Shown: one piece after another, positions 31,082-43,500 of the stretch | Position numbering within the stretch: the stretch's first letter is position 1 | How the letters are laid out: every line of letters starts with the position of its first letter | Source of the DNA: Cercis canadensis | Taxonomy: Eukaryota; Streptophyta; Magnoliopsida; Fabales; Fabaceae | Assembly (NCBI GenBank): GCA_003255065.1 | Contig: QAOA01006185.1 | Location: 161,137-225,136, forward strand | Length of the DNA: 64,000 bases | Direction of reading: 5' to 3' | The notes under the pieces: model-generated | Seen by the model: only the letters and a program-made list of their open reading frames with translations | What the model was told of the DNA's origin: nothing | The model's database searches: none | Translations under genes and position numbers: made by a program

Positions 31082-31359
31082 TTTTTGCTTTTTTATATTT
31101 GGGCCATTGTAATAAAGCAAATCCTAGGCCTAATCCATTGTTAATCTAGCCCACTTATTTTATCTAGCCCATTTGGTCCACCCATTAGCATTTAAATTTT
31201 TGCAAATAATAAATAAATAAATAAGAGAATTTTTTTTGTGGTAAACAGGTTTTTGTGTCACTAGATCTAAGAGCACCAATAGGAGAGCAAGGAATAGATT
31301 TTCTCCTTTCCCCATTGGTCTAATTCTATACGTTATCCTTATTTAACAAATAAGTAAAA

Positions 31360-31735
31360 CAAAAAAAGAGAAAAGACCAATTAAAAGAAAAAAAATTAGA
31401 GATGGGTAGTGGAGATTAAAGGGGGGCAAGATGGGAAAGTGAAGAAAAAGAAAAATATCTAAAGGGAAAGTGCATGTGTGCATGAGAGCAGAAAAAAGAA
31501 AGAGGAGAAACCGACTAGGAGTGGGGGAGGAGAATTTGGTGAAAAGAAATAGAGAGAATTTCAGAGGTAGAGAAAGAGTGAGAGAACAATTGAGCAAGGA
31601 GAAAGAGCATCGAACCAGAAAAAAAGGAAGACGAGGATGCAAAGGAAAAATGGTGAAAACTAGAGAGGATCACCGAGAAAGAGCTTAGTCTTCTTCACTT
31701 CCATTGCAAGCTTCCATTGACTGGTAAGGATTCGT
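31360..31735 (+). promoter_or_regulatory. GA-rich tract followed by a splice-donor-like site
   Basis: About 330 bases are strongly purine-biased (GA-rich), then a pyrimidine-rich stretch and TTGACTG|GTAAGGATT at about 31720-31735. This is reminiscent of a plant 5' UTR with a leader intron. No downstream coding could be attached, so it is only a candidate. Confidence 0.25.
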
Positions 31736-31739
31736 TTCT

Positions 31740-33000
31740 CTACAATGCTAATCTAATAAGTTTGGGTTAATCTTCCTCTTTTGATGCTAAATATTTTGGT
31801 TCTTACAGATGGTGAAGATTCTCGTATTATTTTGCTTAGGGTTCTCAATTCTGATTTGATGGTAGTATGCTCACCCTTTGTTGTCTCATTTCGGGTCCAT
31901 GGATGTAAACCTTAATGTTGGATTGGTTGAATATTGTGCCTGATTAGGGCGTTAATAGCTGAGTTAGTTTAAATGTGCTTTTCGTTCTTGATTTGTAGAG
32001 GTTTGGATTTTATTTTCTCCATATTCATGTTTGTTCTTGCCTAAATATGCGTTGGAGGTTGGTTTCGGTTTGATTGTTTGAGCAAGTGTGCTGTTGGCCT
32101 AGCAAAGTTAAATTGCAGGATCATTGGTTCTTATAGCCATGTGTTTGTTTTCTTTTCTTTTTCTTGATATTTTCCTGGTTGAATATTTGTAGGGAGCATT
32201 TTAAGTATGAGCCAAAGTTTGATTACCTTTCTTAATTTTTTTTGCTCTGTTAAGAAGTATGGCACAATAGTGACTTTTGGTTTAGTTCTTAAATGATTAT
32301 AGAAGTGGATATTGTACATGCTGATTTCTGGTTTACAATTTTGAAAGTAGTTCAATTTTTTTCCTATTTCATTCTAATTTTATTGCACATTATTGGAGCT
32401 CTTTGGTTTATCTCATGACATATTGCAAAATTCGAAGACTGTGTTATTCATTTCATTATGCATGAGTTGAACAAGTTTGACAATTTTGTGCATGTTAATT
32501 ACAATGTTCTAAGCCAGATTTTATTGTTGGAAGAGATATTGGCTTGTTGTTGAGCCTTTGAGTGTAGGGTTCGATGACGTGCTTTTGTTTTCTAATTGGT
32601 TAAGTTGTTTATTTAATGTGTACTCTATCTTTTCGTAGATCACAATGCCCTCACTTTACTGGATTTGAGTGGCTGATTATATTATGGTATTGGTGGATTT
32701 TATTTCTTTTTCTTAAGTTGATGATTCTCATACGGGCTTATTGTGGTAAATGATATGATCATGCACAAGTTGTTTTCATTTATTTCATGATTGTTATGTG
32801 ATGCAAATTTCTGGACTGTCTGGAATAAGTAAGAGTTTAGTTTGAATTTGATTGTACCCAATTTATGATATGAGAAAGGGGATTGTTATGGTATTGTTTT
32901 ACATGCTGCCTTGGACTTGGTTCAAGGACATTTGCTCATCGTCCTAGGACTATTTCTGGACTCATTCCTTTTATTGATTCTGCATTATTTTAGGATTTTT
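31740..33000. other. Unassigned AT-rich sequence
   Basis: T-rich, intron-like DNA with no open frame of note and no recognisable repeat edge. Part of its right end may belong to the Athila-type LTR that ends at 34483. Confidence 0.4.
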
Positions 33001-34489
33001 CTAGGCTTATCTCTCATGCATTGAGAGCTATTTAGAATTGTGTTATTTGCTAGTAGGGATGTTTTAAATTGGAATGGTCTTTGTTTTGGCATGAAAGGAG
33101 CACTTATGTACCCATTTTCGTTGTTGTCAGTTTCTCGCTAGTAGCACTCAGTGTTTTATTTATTTTCGGAGCTACAGAGCTTGAAATTTAGCACTGTCTA
33201 TCTCAATAGAACCATAGGATGTGTGTCTTTGATATGTTCAATTTTTGGATTTTTTGCATGTCTCCTCTGTGATAATACATTATTTTATATTATTTATTTC
33301 TATTATACTTAGTCTTTTGGTGTGTATTTTACTGATTTTGATAGCTTATAGATATATTTTATAAATTTGGACGTTTGTGCTTGTAGGATTTTATTTGCAT
33401 AATTGGTGATTTCTGGCACTATTTACCTTTTTTGCTATATCGTGAGCTGCAATTGTCCAATTAATGTGATTTCAGCTTTGTAGGAAAGCTGAGAGAAAAT
33501 GATAAATTTTATATGAAGAGCTCAGAATATGATTCTCACGTTTGGATAGCTGAATTTTGTATGGAAGCAGTCCAGAATTTCTGCACCCATCCAGTATTGA
33601 CTTGTCCCGCTTACTGGCCTAGCACACATTGGGCTTTGTCACATTTTTACAATTAGGGTTTAAGAAATTAAGTGTTATTTTGTAATTAGGACCTTTGGGA
33701 GAAGGAAACCTATTCTAGACAGACACATATATATTTTCAGAGGTTGAGAAAAATGTCTCTCTTCCTCCTCCTGTAATTTTACCTTGACATTTTCTGTATT
33801 CATGCTTTCCATGGAGGGCTAATTTCTACTGTAATCAATTTAAGAGGAGCCAATATTTGTTAATCCAGAGTTCATGTGCTTCACAGTTTGGTTTGATTTA
33901 ATTCAATTTGACTTTCATTTTCTTGTCGATTATGTGATTGAATGGTAATTTAATTGCATGATTTGGATGAATTCAGTCGGTTGATTGTGCTCATCGCAGT
34001 AATCAAATTATTAATCATATATTGAAGGTATTTGATGTATGGTTGCCTTGAGAATTTGGTTTTTTAAATTAATATAACGTTATTGATATAGTGCGGTTGC
34101 CTAGGGTCTTAAATCTTAGATTAAGTGAATCCTGAATGGTTATTTAGTATGAATTCTAAGTGTTATTGTTAGGGGTTCCAAGTAACATTCAACCAAGGGT
34201 TAAATTAAATTCAGATTATCTTTGGGGAGCAAGGATGGATTAATTAGCTTCGGTTGCCTACTTGGATTGATTGCATTCTCATATTTTGATTTAATTTTGT
34301 TTTGTTTTTGCATTTTGATTTCCCTTACATATTGCATTCAAACTCAACCCCCATCTTGTTTACGTTAAGCCCTAGTTAGATTGAAGTGTTCTGGTGAATC
34401 CTTGGGAGACGACCTGGTTGCACACTATATTACAAATTTTTTGCAATCGGTTATTGTAATTTTGCGCGGTTTGGCACCCATCAAAATTT

Positions 34490-34507
34490 TGGCGCCGTTG
34501 CCGGGGA
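34490..34507 (+). other. Primer-binding site of the Athila-type fragment
   Basis: TGGCGCCGTTGCCGGGGA, the form used by Athila-type elements and complementary to a tRNA 3' end (commonly assigned to tRNA-Asp). It lies six bases after the LTR end. Confidence 0.85.
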
Positions 34508-34969
34508 TTTCATCAAACATATTAATATTATTAGGACTCATTGACCTTTTTCCTTTTTGTTCTTCCCTTGTTTTCCTCCTTTTTTTTTTTCCTTCCTATT
34601 TTACTTTCCTTTTCCTTTATGTACAGTCTTCAAATTTCGGTAAAATTCTTGCTAACTTGGATTGAGCTGAAATTTAGTGGACAAAGGAAAGACATTGTTA
34701 GGAGTAAAAGTCACTGCTCGCATTGAGGTAGCCCAGTTTTTGGCCAAATTCCACCATTTTGGCCTCTTTTTCAATTTTTTAAAGATTTTTCTTACCGAAT
34801 TTTAGTGTTATTCTATTATGTTTTGAAGTTTTGGTAATTCTGGGATTTTTAATTACTTAGCTATGTTAATTAGAATTATTACAATTAAGTTGTTTTGCAA
34901 AAAGAAAAAAAAAATAGTTTCCAATCTAGGATTTTTCGTCTTTTCCTATACTTGTTGTCTTTTTCAATC

Positions 34970-35705
34970 TAGGTCTTCTTGCTTTGATTTACTTAAAGTT
35001 GATCTTGAAATTGAGAGAACCTTGAACACACTTACTAGAGCACATAAAGCCACTAATAGTATAGAGTCCACCATGGCTGATAATATGCATGCTAGGACTC
35101 TTAAAGAATTGGCCGCCCCTGATGTCAATTTTCAGCCTTTGTGTATTCAATACCTCAATTTGAATACTAACTTTGAGTTAAAATTTGGATTAATACACTT
35201 GCTATCCAAGTTTCATGGACTTCCAGGTGAGGACCCTCACAAGAACTAAAAGGAATTTCACATAGTCTGTTCCACCATGAAACCGCAAGGAATCATGGAG
35301 GAGCATATCAAGATGAGAACATTCCCTTTCTCATTAGATGGAGCAGTAAATGATTGACTATACTACTTGCAGCCAGCTGCCATCACATGTTGGAATGACA
35401 TGAAGAGGTTTTTCCTAGAAAAGTTCTTCCCTACTTCAAGAGCTACTGCCATAAGGAAAGATATATGTGGCATAAGGCAAACCAATGGAGAAACATTGCA
35501 TGAGTACTGAGAGAGATTCAAGAAACTTTGTGCAAGCTGTCCTCATCATCAAATCAGTGACCAGTTGCTTATCTAATATTTCTATGAAGGACTTCTTCCT
35601 ATGGATCGGAGCATGATAGATGTTGCTTCTGGAGGTGCCTTGGTAGATAAGACTCCTGCAGTTGTAAGGGAGTTAATAGCCAACATGGTAGCAAATGCAC
35701 AATAG
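34970..35705 (+). pseudogene. Athila-type gag fragment
   Basis: Residues such as SRSSCFDLLKVDLEIERTL, TLKELAAPDVNFQPLC, GLIHLLSKFHGLPGEDPHK, FHIVCSTMKPQGI and AIRKDICGIRQTNGETLHEY match, block by block, the gag of the element at 57905-58876. The start codon is lost. Stops at about 35248, 35356, 35508 and 35575 break the frame. It ends near ELIANMVANAQ. Confidence 0.88.
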
Positions 35706-36826
35706 TTGTATGGTTTATTCTTGTTGCAATGGTGTCTACATGGTCTGATGTAGTTAACTAGTTGGTTAGACAATAAATCATTTCTCATTAGTGCTTGCTA
35801 GTTAGCGAGAAGAGACAGGAAATGTCAACACAATGTGACCTATGAACTTGGATTGAGTACATGTCCTGTTATATGTGACCCAAAAATTATGCAATTTACT
35901 GATCAATGATCATGATGTTTTACTCTTTTACTGTTTTCAGACTCATAATTGTGTTGTATACTTGTATGTTTTGTAATCTGATATGTCCAAATAAAATAGG
36001 TACAGATAACTTTGAAACCCAAAGTTTATAGTGATTAATATTTATCTTGCAAATTACTGTGGAATCAAATGGACAAAGCTATGGAACTATGTTTTAATAA
36101 TGACACGGGAAATTTAGGGATTTGAGTCTTTGGTTTGCAATGCTAGTTTTTTTTTTTTTTTTCTAGTGAGGTAAATCATATCATATTATTTGCAAATAAG
36201 AGTTGCTTACATCCAACAAAAGTAACTGCTTTAATGTAGTCAAAATGTGGATGGCATGGGGAGAGATAGGCACGGGTACAATAATAATGAAATTCTATTG
36301 AAAGATACTTTTGTAAGTGGAATCTGAATATCTTTACCAGAAATGAGCTTTCAATCGGCAAAATAATGATTATTTGGCTATACATGAAGAGTGTCCTTTT
36401 GAAAGCTGAGAAGTTTGTAAAGGATTCAGCAGTGGCTTTGATATAATCTTTTAATGAAATGTGAACATTGTTACATACTAAAATTGATATTTTATCTGCA
36501 AGAACATGACAGATCTGTAATTTTTAAGAGGGTGGCTGCAAAGAGAAACAGTAGCTTTCAGCCATTTTTTTTTTTTTTTGAGTTTTTCCATGTAGTATGG
36601 CCAAAATAAAACTCTAGTTTTGTGTGACAAAAAGGACCCAATATTGCTGATCTTATTGTCCATGGAAAGGGTAAGGTATGCTTAAATGTTCATTAGGATC
36701 AGATATGGAAAATATGCAAACCATTATTTTCTATCTTAAAAAAATAAACCTCTCTGAAGAGATGTCTTTGGACTTTTGGTTTACAAAGTTGAAAACTGGA
36801 TAAAACATGGTATTGTTCTAGGTTTT
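35706..36826. other. Unassigned sequence
   Basis: AT-rich DNA with two T-runs (about 36148-36163 and 36567-36580). No coding or element edge is supported. Confidence 0.5.
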
Positions 36827-38256
36827 TGATGAGCTGCCGAGGCTCCTCAAATTAATTAAGTTTAAGGTCGGTTACCTAAGCTATTTGCAGCAAAGGGCAG
36901 CCCTAAGTCGAACCTAAGGATTGTTTTATTTAGTGAATCATATTAAGAAGCATGTAAACAGAGGGGGTTTTGTTGGTTTATGTGATTAACGAAAATTAAT
37001 TATCAGTGGTAGAGTTTTAAGAGAAAGCAACCAATCCAAGTCTTAACTAGTTCTGATTTTGATCCATCCTTGATTTCCAAGGATCCATTTAATTGTTAAC
37101 CATGTTCTTGGCCTTTAAAACATCTCAAGAAGCCTCTCAATGTTCTATGGATGTCTACTGGTTAAGCAACCAGAATTCGGTTCAACAAGGGACTAAATGA
37201 ATTAAGCAAACATTCAAGTCCAGTTTTAACCTAAGTCCTGAATCCAGCCAAGGTAATTAATCTGTCCAAGCTTAGAACCATTAATTAACCATACAACCTC
37301 TTTTATCACATGCAAACATGATATGAACACATGAATAATCCAATCCGAATTAAGCAATTCAAACAGAATATTTCAGAGGATTGAAAGAACTTTGATTAAC
37401 AACTAAAATGAAGAACAACAACTCATAATCTCAAAACCAATAATCAGAATAGCAAAACCTGGATTGATATGATGGATTAGCCCTCCATGAACAAGAGGAG
37501 CTGAGTTCTTACAAAATATCTAAAAGAAAACTCAGAGACTAAGGCAAGCTCAAAATCTGTCTAAAATATCTAATCAGTTGATTATGAATTTCGGCTGCCT
37601 CCTTCTTCTGATATAGACCTCCAAAATTGCATGCACACCCAAATTGCCCTTAGGGAACACTTGTTCCCATGGGCCTTAGCTTCAATTGGGCTTTGGTTTG
37701 GGCCCATTTGGACTTGTGATGAGGAAGTTAGGCCCATTTAAGTGGCAAAAGGTGTCTGGAACCATCAGCTAACTTTCACAGAAAATAAGACCATCTTCAA
37801 CATAAAATATGGTGAACCGGTCTTCATAGCAATTGAAGCTCTGTCTGTTAGCTTTCCAATGGTACCAGTTTAAGGTCTATATGACATCTACAACTCAAGT
37901 TATGACCCAAATACTGCATGTAGGTCAGGATCCTGCGACAGCATGTCTTCTCTGGATTCCCGGCTGCATATGACCTTCTGAACGTCCGAATTAGCTTTGG
38001 AGCCCTGAAAGAAAGTTGTAGAAAATTCTCTCAGCTTTCCAAGAAGGTATGACTCGGAATTTTTAGACATCCAGAACTAAAGATATGCACGAAACACAGA
38101 GACAGCATATAATGCCCAGTATTGCTGGAAATTGCAATTAAGCATAAATGGATCCTAAGTCATGAAATGGAGGTCTAAGTCTATGCAATTCAGCCCAAAA
38201 GAGGTTTAAAAGACTAAGTATGAGGGATAACTATTATATAAAAAGTGTGTTCATCA
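36827..38256. repeat. Solo LTR of the younger Athila-type family
   Basis: 1430 bp starting TGATGAGCTGCCGAGG and ending GTGTGTTCATCA, homologous along its whole length to the LTR at 59570-60997. Both flanks are GTTTT (36822-36826 and 38257-38261), a perfect 5-bp target duplication. With no internal region left, it is the product of LTR-LTR recombination. It is in the same orientation as the 59570 copy. Confidence 0.93.
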
Positions 38257-39374
38257 GTTTTATATATGAAACAATTTTCTTGTTTTTTTAAGGGGTATAG
38301 TGATGTTTCTTTATTGTATTTTGAATATATAGAGATGAGTGATAGGCAATTAGATATGCATGTTAATTTATACAAGAAGTTGTACTTTCACTTCCTTCAA
38401 ATTGGATGTGCATTGTTCCCAGTAGACTAGCTAGACAAGTGGTTGACTTTTTACATGTGATAATTTTTTTTGTTGATTCCCTAGGTTTCCTAGAATGCTT
38501 TCTTCATAATAACATTTATAGTATAATAAATGGAAACCACTTAGGGAGAAAAACATAGACAAGAAACATAAAGTATGTAGCTGTTATTTATTTGCAATGT
38601 GAAACCAAGTGTTACTTTTGGAGTAGAATTGGAAGGAACAAAGGAACAAAAATAACTTTTACTCGTTAGGTGGACAAAGCACTGACTTACCTTAATTCCA
38701 TCTCCAGCTATTTTGATTTTTTTTATTGAGTAGACTAATAGGTGCATCTCCATTGCTGATTTGCTTTTTTTAACAGGAGTATTTTCCTCCTGCCAACGAA
38801 ATATACATAATAAAGAGTTAAACCTCAATGCTAGGAAATGTTTGTTTGCGTGATTTGCTTTCTAATAGTTGAATGGATTTGTAGGCTGAATGGATTCTTA
38901 CATGTGCACATTTTGACTGGTTTATTCAAGTTATACAGAAAGTATGTAGCTGTTATTAGGGATATCCATAATCATGATTAAGATATTTAAATCCTATATC
39001 ATTATGAATTTATAATACAATTAAAAAGGTTTAAAAACTTATTGGTATTCATAGTTTTTTAATGCAGTAGAGGTGCAGAAATTTGTGGATAGAAAGCAAA
39101 CCTTTGTTGCAACATTTGTGGACAGAAAGCAAATGTTAGCAGAAATTTTATAGTCATATGTTGAATTTTATTTTTCCTTCATATTCATGCTTAATGTTAC
39201 CAATTGCTTATTCTCGATATTGTGGATTGTTATTTTTGGTGAGCCGCTATCATATGTGTTCTCTTATAATGCAATTGATTGTCTTGGAATAGAACTTTTG
39301 TTTATTTAAATATATAGTTATCATGTATTGTTTATATATGATTATTGTACAGTGCAGCAAGCAGTACTTAGGTA
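38257..39374. other. Unassigned sequence
   Basis: AT-rich, non-coding. It contains a short direct repeat, AGAAAGTATGTAGCTGTTATT versus AAACATAAAGTATGTAGCTGTTATT, near 38567 and 38938. Confidence 0.45.
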
Positions 39375-39944
39375 AAAATTTTATGGGTCCCACTCATACC
39401 CTTCTCTTTCCCCCAGCTCCCTCTTTGTCTCCTTCTCTCTCCTCCCCTCAACCCCTATGCGTCGTACCCTTTTCTTTTTTTCCTTTTCTCTTGCTTTCTT
39501 GTTGCTCTTTTACTGGGGTTGGAAGATTATTTGCTTTTGTGTTTTCTTTATGAGAGGGGGATGAGAGGAGAAGAAAAGTTTTGTATTGAAAAAATATTCA
39601 CTAGGATATATTTCTTTATTTTATTCATTTATTATTATTTTTTTCTAGTCTATTTTTATATTTTTCATTTGCTTGCCCTGTAATAATAAATTAAATCTAA
39701 TAAAGAAATATATCTTAGTGAATATTTTTTCAATACAAAATTGTTTTTCTCCTCTCATCCCCCTCTCATAGAGAAAACACAAAAGCAAATAACCTTCTAA
39801 CCCCAGAGGAAGAGCAACAAGAAAGCAAGAGAAAAGGAAAGAAGGAAAATGGTATGATGCATAGGGGTTGAGGGGAGGAGAGAGAAGGAGAAAGAAAGAG
39901 CTGGGGGAAAGAGAAGGGTATGAGTAAGACCCATAAAAATCTTT
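39375..39944. repeat. Long foldback (inverted repeat, ~264-bp arms, ~42-bp loop)
   Basis: The left arm 39375-39638 and right arm 39681-39944 are near-perfect reverse complements. They include a pyrimidine-rich tract (CCCACTCATACCCTTCTC...) and AATATTCACTA(A/G)GATATATTTC. It would form one long hairpin. It could be a foldback MITE or the template of a double-stranded RNA giving small RNAs. No clear target duplication is visible. Confidence 0.9.
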
Positions 39945-40521
39945 TGAATCTGCGAAAACGCAGATTTAAATCTGCGTTTTATTACTTTCTCAAGAAAAAT
40001 ATTGTCTAGAGCTTTAAAGTTTTGGCCTTTTTTTTATTTACAGAAAACGCTGTAGTGTGTACTAGGCGAAAAAAGTGACCCATTTTAATAAATAGTTTCA
40101 AAACTAACCTAAATTCTAAAATATTTTATTACCAATTGCTTATTTTAGTAAATTTGCCAAGATACACTCTTAGATAGGATAGCTTATTGAACTTAGAAAC
40201 TCGTCTAAGCGTTAACTGAGTAGAGTTAACTCTTAGATAGTCCCCAATTTTGGGACTATTCTTAGAGAAGTACATTCACTAAATTAGATATGCAAGTTTA
40301 TTTTGTAACTTGTCTATTAAAATTTTACATCATCTCTTTGTGTTTCTCTGAGTGCATATTTATGCTGCTTATGCAATGTATTTCGTGTACTTAGAGAACC
40401 ATGGGGAGGTGCTGTTGAAATTTTATTAAACTAGTTACTTGTATAAGCTTCTTTTAGTGTGAAGCACTCTCAAAGAATGAGATAGAAGCCATACCCATTC
40501 AGCTTTAAGTTGAGATCAATA
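39945..40521. other. Sequence between the foldback and the assembly join
   Basis: Non-coding. It holds a small palindrome around 39952-39980 (AATCTGCG / CGCAGATTTAAATCTGCG). Confidence 0.45.
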
Positions 40522-40546
40522 NAAAAAAAAAAAAAAAAAAAAAAAA
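40522..40546. other. Single N followed by an A-run, probable assembly join
   Basis: One ambiguous base and about 24 A's lie exactly where the CACTA element should have its 5' terminal repeat. Coding for its first gene starts 30 bp later. Confidence 0.6.
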
Positions 40547-40577
40547 TTAATCCAATCTTATTTCAGCATTTGAATAG

Positions 40578-43500
40578 ATGGAGATACCTGAGCATCGTCG
40601 TTGGATGTACAATAGGAAAAATCCTCAAGGGAATAGGTTATCAGATGCATTCATATGGGGTGTTGACAAATTTATTTCAGCTGCAAAAGAATTGGAGGTG
40701 TTTAAACGGGAAGGAACATTTAGGTCTCCATGCTTAAAATGTAAGTGTTTAAGATTTCATGAGCCGGATGAAGTTGCTAAACATTTATATAAGAAAGGTT
40801 TTCAGCCACATTATTATTATTAGCATAATCATGGAGAGATTGAACCACCAATTCTCAGAAGAGGGTACAAAGTTGATGTAGTTTTTGATGATTTGAATCC
40901 ATATGAGCAAATGGTTATTGATGTTAGGGGCTCTAGTTTCTATTCTGACCCTGAACCAGAGGAACCAAATTCTAAATCTGCAAAGTTTTACGAGATTCTA
41001 TGTGCTGCACAGTCTCCTTTGTAGGATGGATGTGAGAGTCACTCTGTATTATCAATTGCAGTTAGACTGTTGAGCATTAAGTCTGATTACAATATGTCTC
41101 ATGCATGTACTGATGAGATAATTACATTGATAAATGAGGTATTATCTGTGGGTCATTGAATGCCTAATAATTTTTATTAGACTAAGAAATTAGTGTCTCA
41201 ACTTGAATGTGGTTATAAGAAAATAGACTGTTGTCCATCTGGATGTATGTTGTATTATGGTGATGGTGAAGCAAATAAAGAATGTAGATTTTGTGGTGAA
41301 ACCCATTTTGAGGATAGAGGAAGTAGAAATAGTTGAAAAAAAGAGACTCTCAAAAAGCAGATGTGGTATTTACCGATAATTCCCCAATTACAAAGATTGT
41401 TTGCTTCTAATGCAACTGCAAAATACATGAGATGACATCATGAAAATTGATGTAAGGAAGGAGTGTTGTCACACCATTCAGATGGGGAAACCTGGAAACA
41501 TTTGAATATAACTCACCCGGAGTTTGCATCAAAACTAAGAAATGTGAGATTAAGTATGTGTTCCAATGGTTTCAGTCCTTTCAATATGAACTCTAGTATA
41601 TACTCTTGTTGGCCTATAATCTTGACTTCGTACAATCTTCCTCCTAGAATGTGTATGAAGAGAGAATACATGTTTCTAATAATAATAATAATTCATGAGC
41701 CACATAATCCAAAAAGCAAGATAGATATATACCTACAGCCTTTGATTGATGATCTGAAACTGTTATGAGATGATGGTGTGCAAACGTATGACATTTCTAA
41801 GAGACAAATTTTTTGTTTGAAGGCTGCTTTGATGTGGACAATCAATGACTTCCTTGTTTATGGGATGTTGTCGGGTTGGCAAACAACATGTCGTTTAGGT
41901 TGTGCAATTTGTATGCAAGGTTCGAAAGCATTTTATGCTAAAAATGGTTGAAATGTTTGTTACTTTGATTGTCATCGGCAGTTCTTGCCCATGGATTATT
42001 CCTTTCGTAAGAATAAGAAGAACTTCTTAAAAGGTTTCATTGAATTGGATCATCCGCCTCTGTGATTCTCAGGAGTTGAATTATTTGAACAAATTTATCA
42101 ATTTCCTAAGATAACTGATACTGGAGGAATGTATCATTTACCTGGTTATGGGGAGAGTCATAATTGGACTAAACGAAGTATCTTTTGGGATTTGCCGTAT
42201 TGGTGTGATTTGTTAAACCTGCATAATGTGAATGTCATGCATACAGAGAGTAATGTCTTCAAAACTATTTACAACACAATAATGAATGTTAAAGGTAAAA
42301 CCAAGGATAATGTAAAGGAAAGAATGAATCTCAATTTGTATTGTAGACGAAATTCCTTAGAGTTGAAAGACAGAGGCAATGAAAAATATATCAAACCAAA
42401 AGCGCAATACACTTTGAATATGGATCAGAAAAGAGCAATATGTGAGTGGGTACAGGACCTGAGGCTTCTAGATAGATATGCATCTAACTTGGGGAGATAT
42501 GTTGATATGAGAAATTGTACTTTGCAGCATATGAAGAGTCATGATTGTCATGTCTTCATAGAGAGATTGTTTCCAATTGCATTTAGTTGTTTGCCTACTC
42601 CTATCTAAGAATCTTTAACTGAATTGAGTTATTTCTTTTGAGACTTATATTGTTCGACACTAGAAGAAAATAGACTTGATATGATGGATAAAAATATTTC
42701 TATTATCTTGTGTAAATTGGAGAAGATATTCCCTCATGGCTTCTTTGTCGTCATGGAACACTTACCAATACACTTAGTGTATGAAGCACGAGGTGGTGGA
42801 CCTGTGCAATATCGATGGATGTATCAATTTGAGAGGTCTAAATTTATTATTTGAAAATTAATTACATTTGAGTGCCTTGTCATTTATATTCATTATAATA
42901 ACTCGACAATATTTTGATTTTTCATAAGTTTTTACACCATCTTAAGAAAAAAGTGAAAAATAAAGCTCATGTGGAGGGTTCTATCTGCGAAGCTTACATA
43001 CTTGAGGAGACTTCTACATTTTGTTCATATTACTTTGAGTCTCATGTCCATTCTAAAAATAGAATAGTGCATCGAAATGATGATGGTGGAGAGTCGTCTG
43101 TGCATCGTCCACTATCTATTTTTAACTATCCTGGCTGACGTGAGGGGGCCGGTAGAACTCGTTATCTAAATGAGAATGAAGTAGTCACAGTATCTCTATA
43201 TGTTCTTTTAAATTGTCCCGAAGTTGAACCATTCCTGAAGTAAGTAATGTTTTTCATGTGTTATTCAAGATTTTGCAAGTTTCTATACCTTAGTATTTAA
43301 TACATATGATGATGATTGCAACATTTATGTTGAGTCATTGACATCAACTATCCCTAATCTTGGCTCCATTGAAGTTGATAAACAAATTGAATCAAACTTT
43401 GTGCTTTAGTTTAAAAACTATGTAAGTGCTTTGTACAATTACATAATGAAGTTATGATTATTATCTATTATAACAAGTCTGTTAATATAACACATTCTTC

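Larger units (their letters stand above)
33050..35705 (+). mobile_element. Athila-type Ty3/gypsy 5' fragment (LTR end, PBS, gag)
   Basis: The LTR ends CACCCATCA at 34483. A primer-binding site, TGGCGCCGTTGCCGGGGA (34490-34507), follows and then gag coding from about 34970. A CATGGAGGGCTAA phrase near 33810 also occurs in the LTR of the younger Athila-type element at a comparable distance from the PBS. This supports an LTR of roughly 1.4 kb; its left edge is not visible to me. After gag the element stops abruptly at about 35705, so pol and the 3' LTR are lost. Confidence 0.72.

Noticed and set aside
31470..31688. Arg/Lys/Glu-rich 72-codon frame
   Set aside because: It is a by-product of the GA-rich tract; composition is low-complexity and no homology is recognised.
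34490..34507. tRNA gene
   Set aside because: Resembles a tRNA 3' end only over the primer-binding length; no cloverleaf around it. The same holds for 50032, 59548 and 62629.
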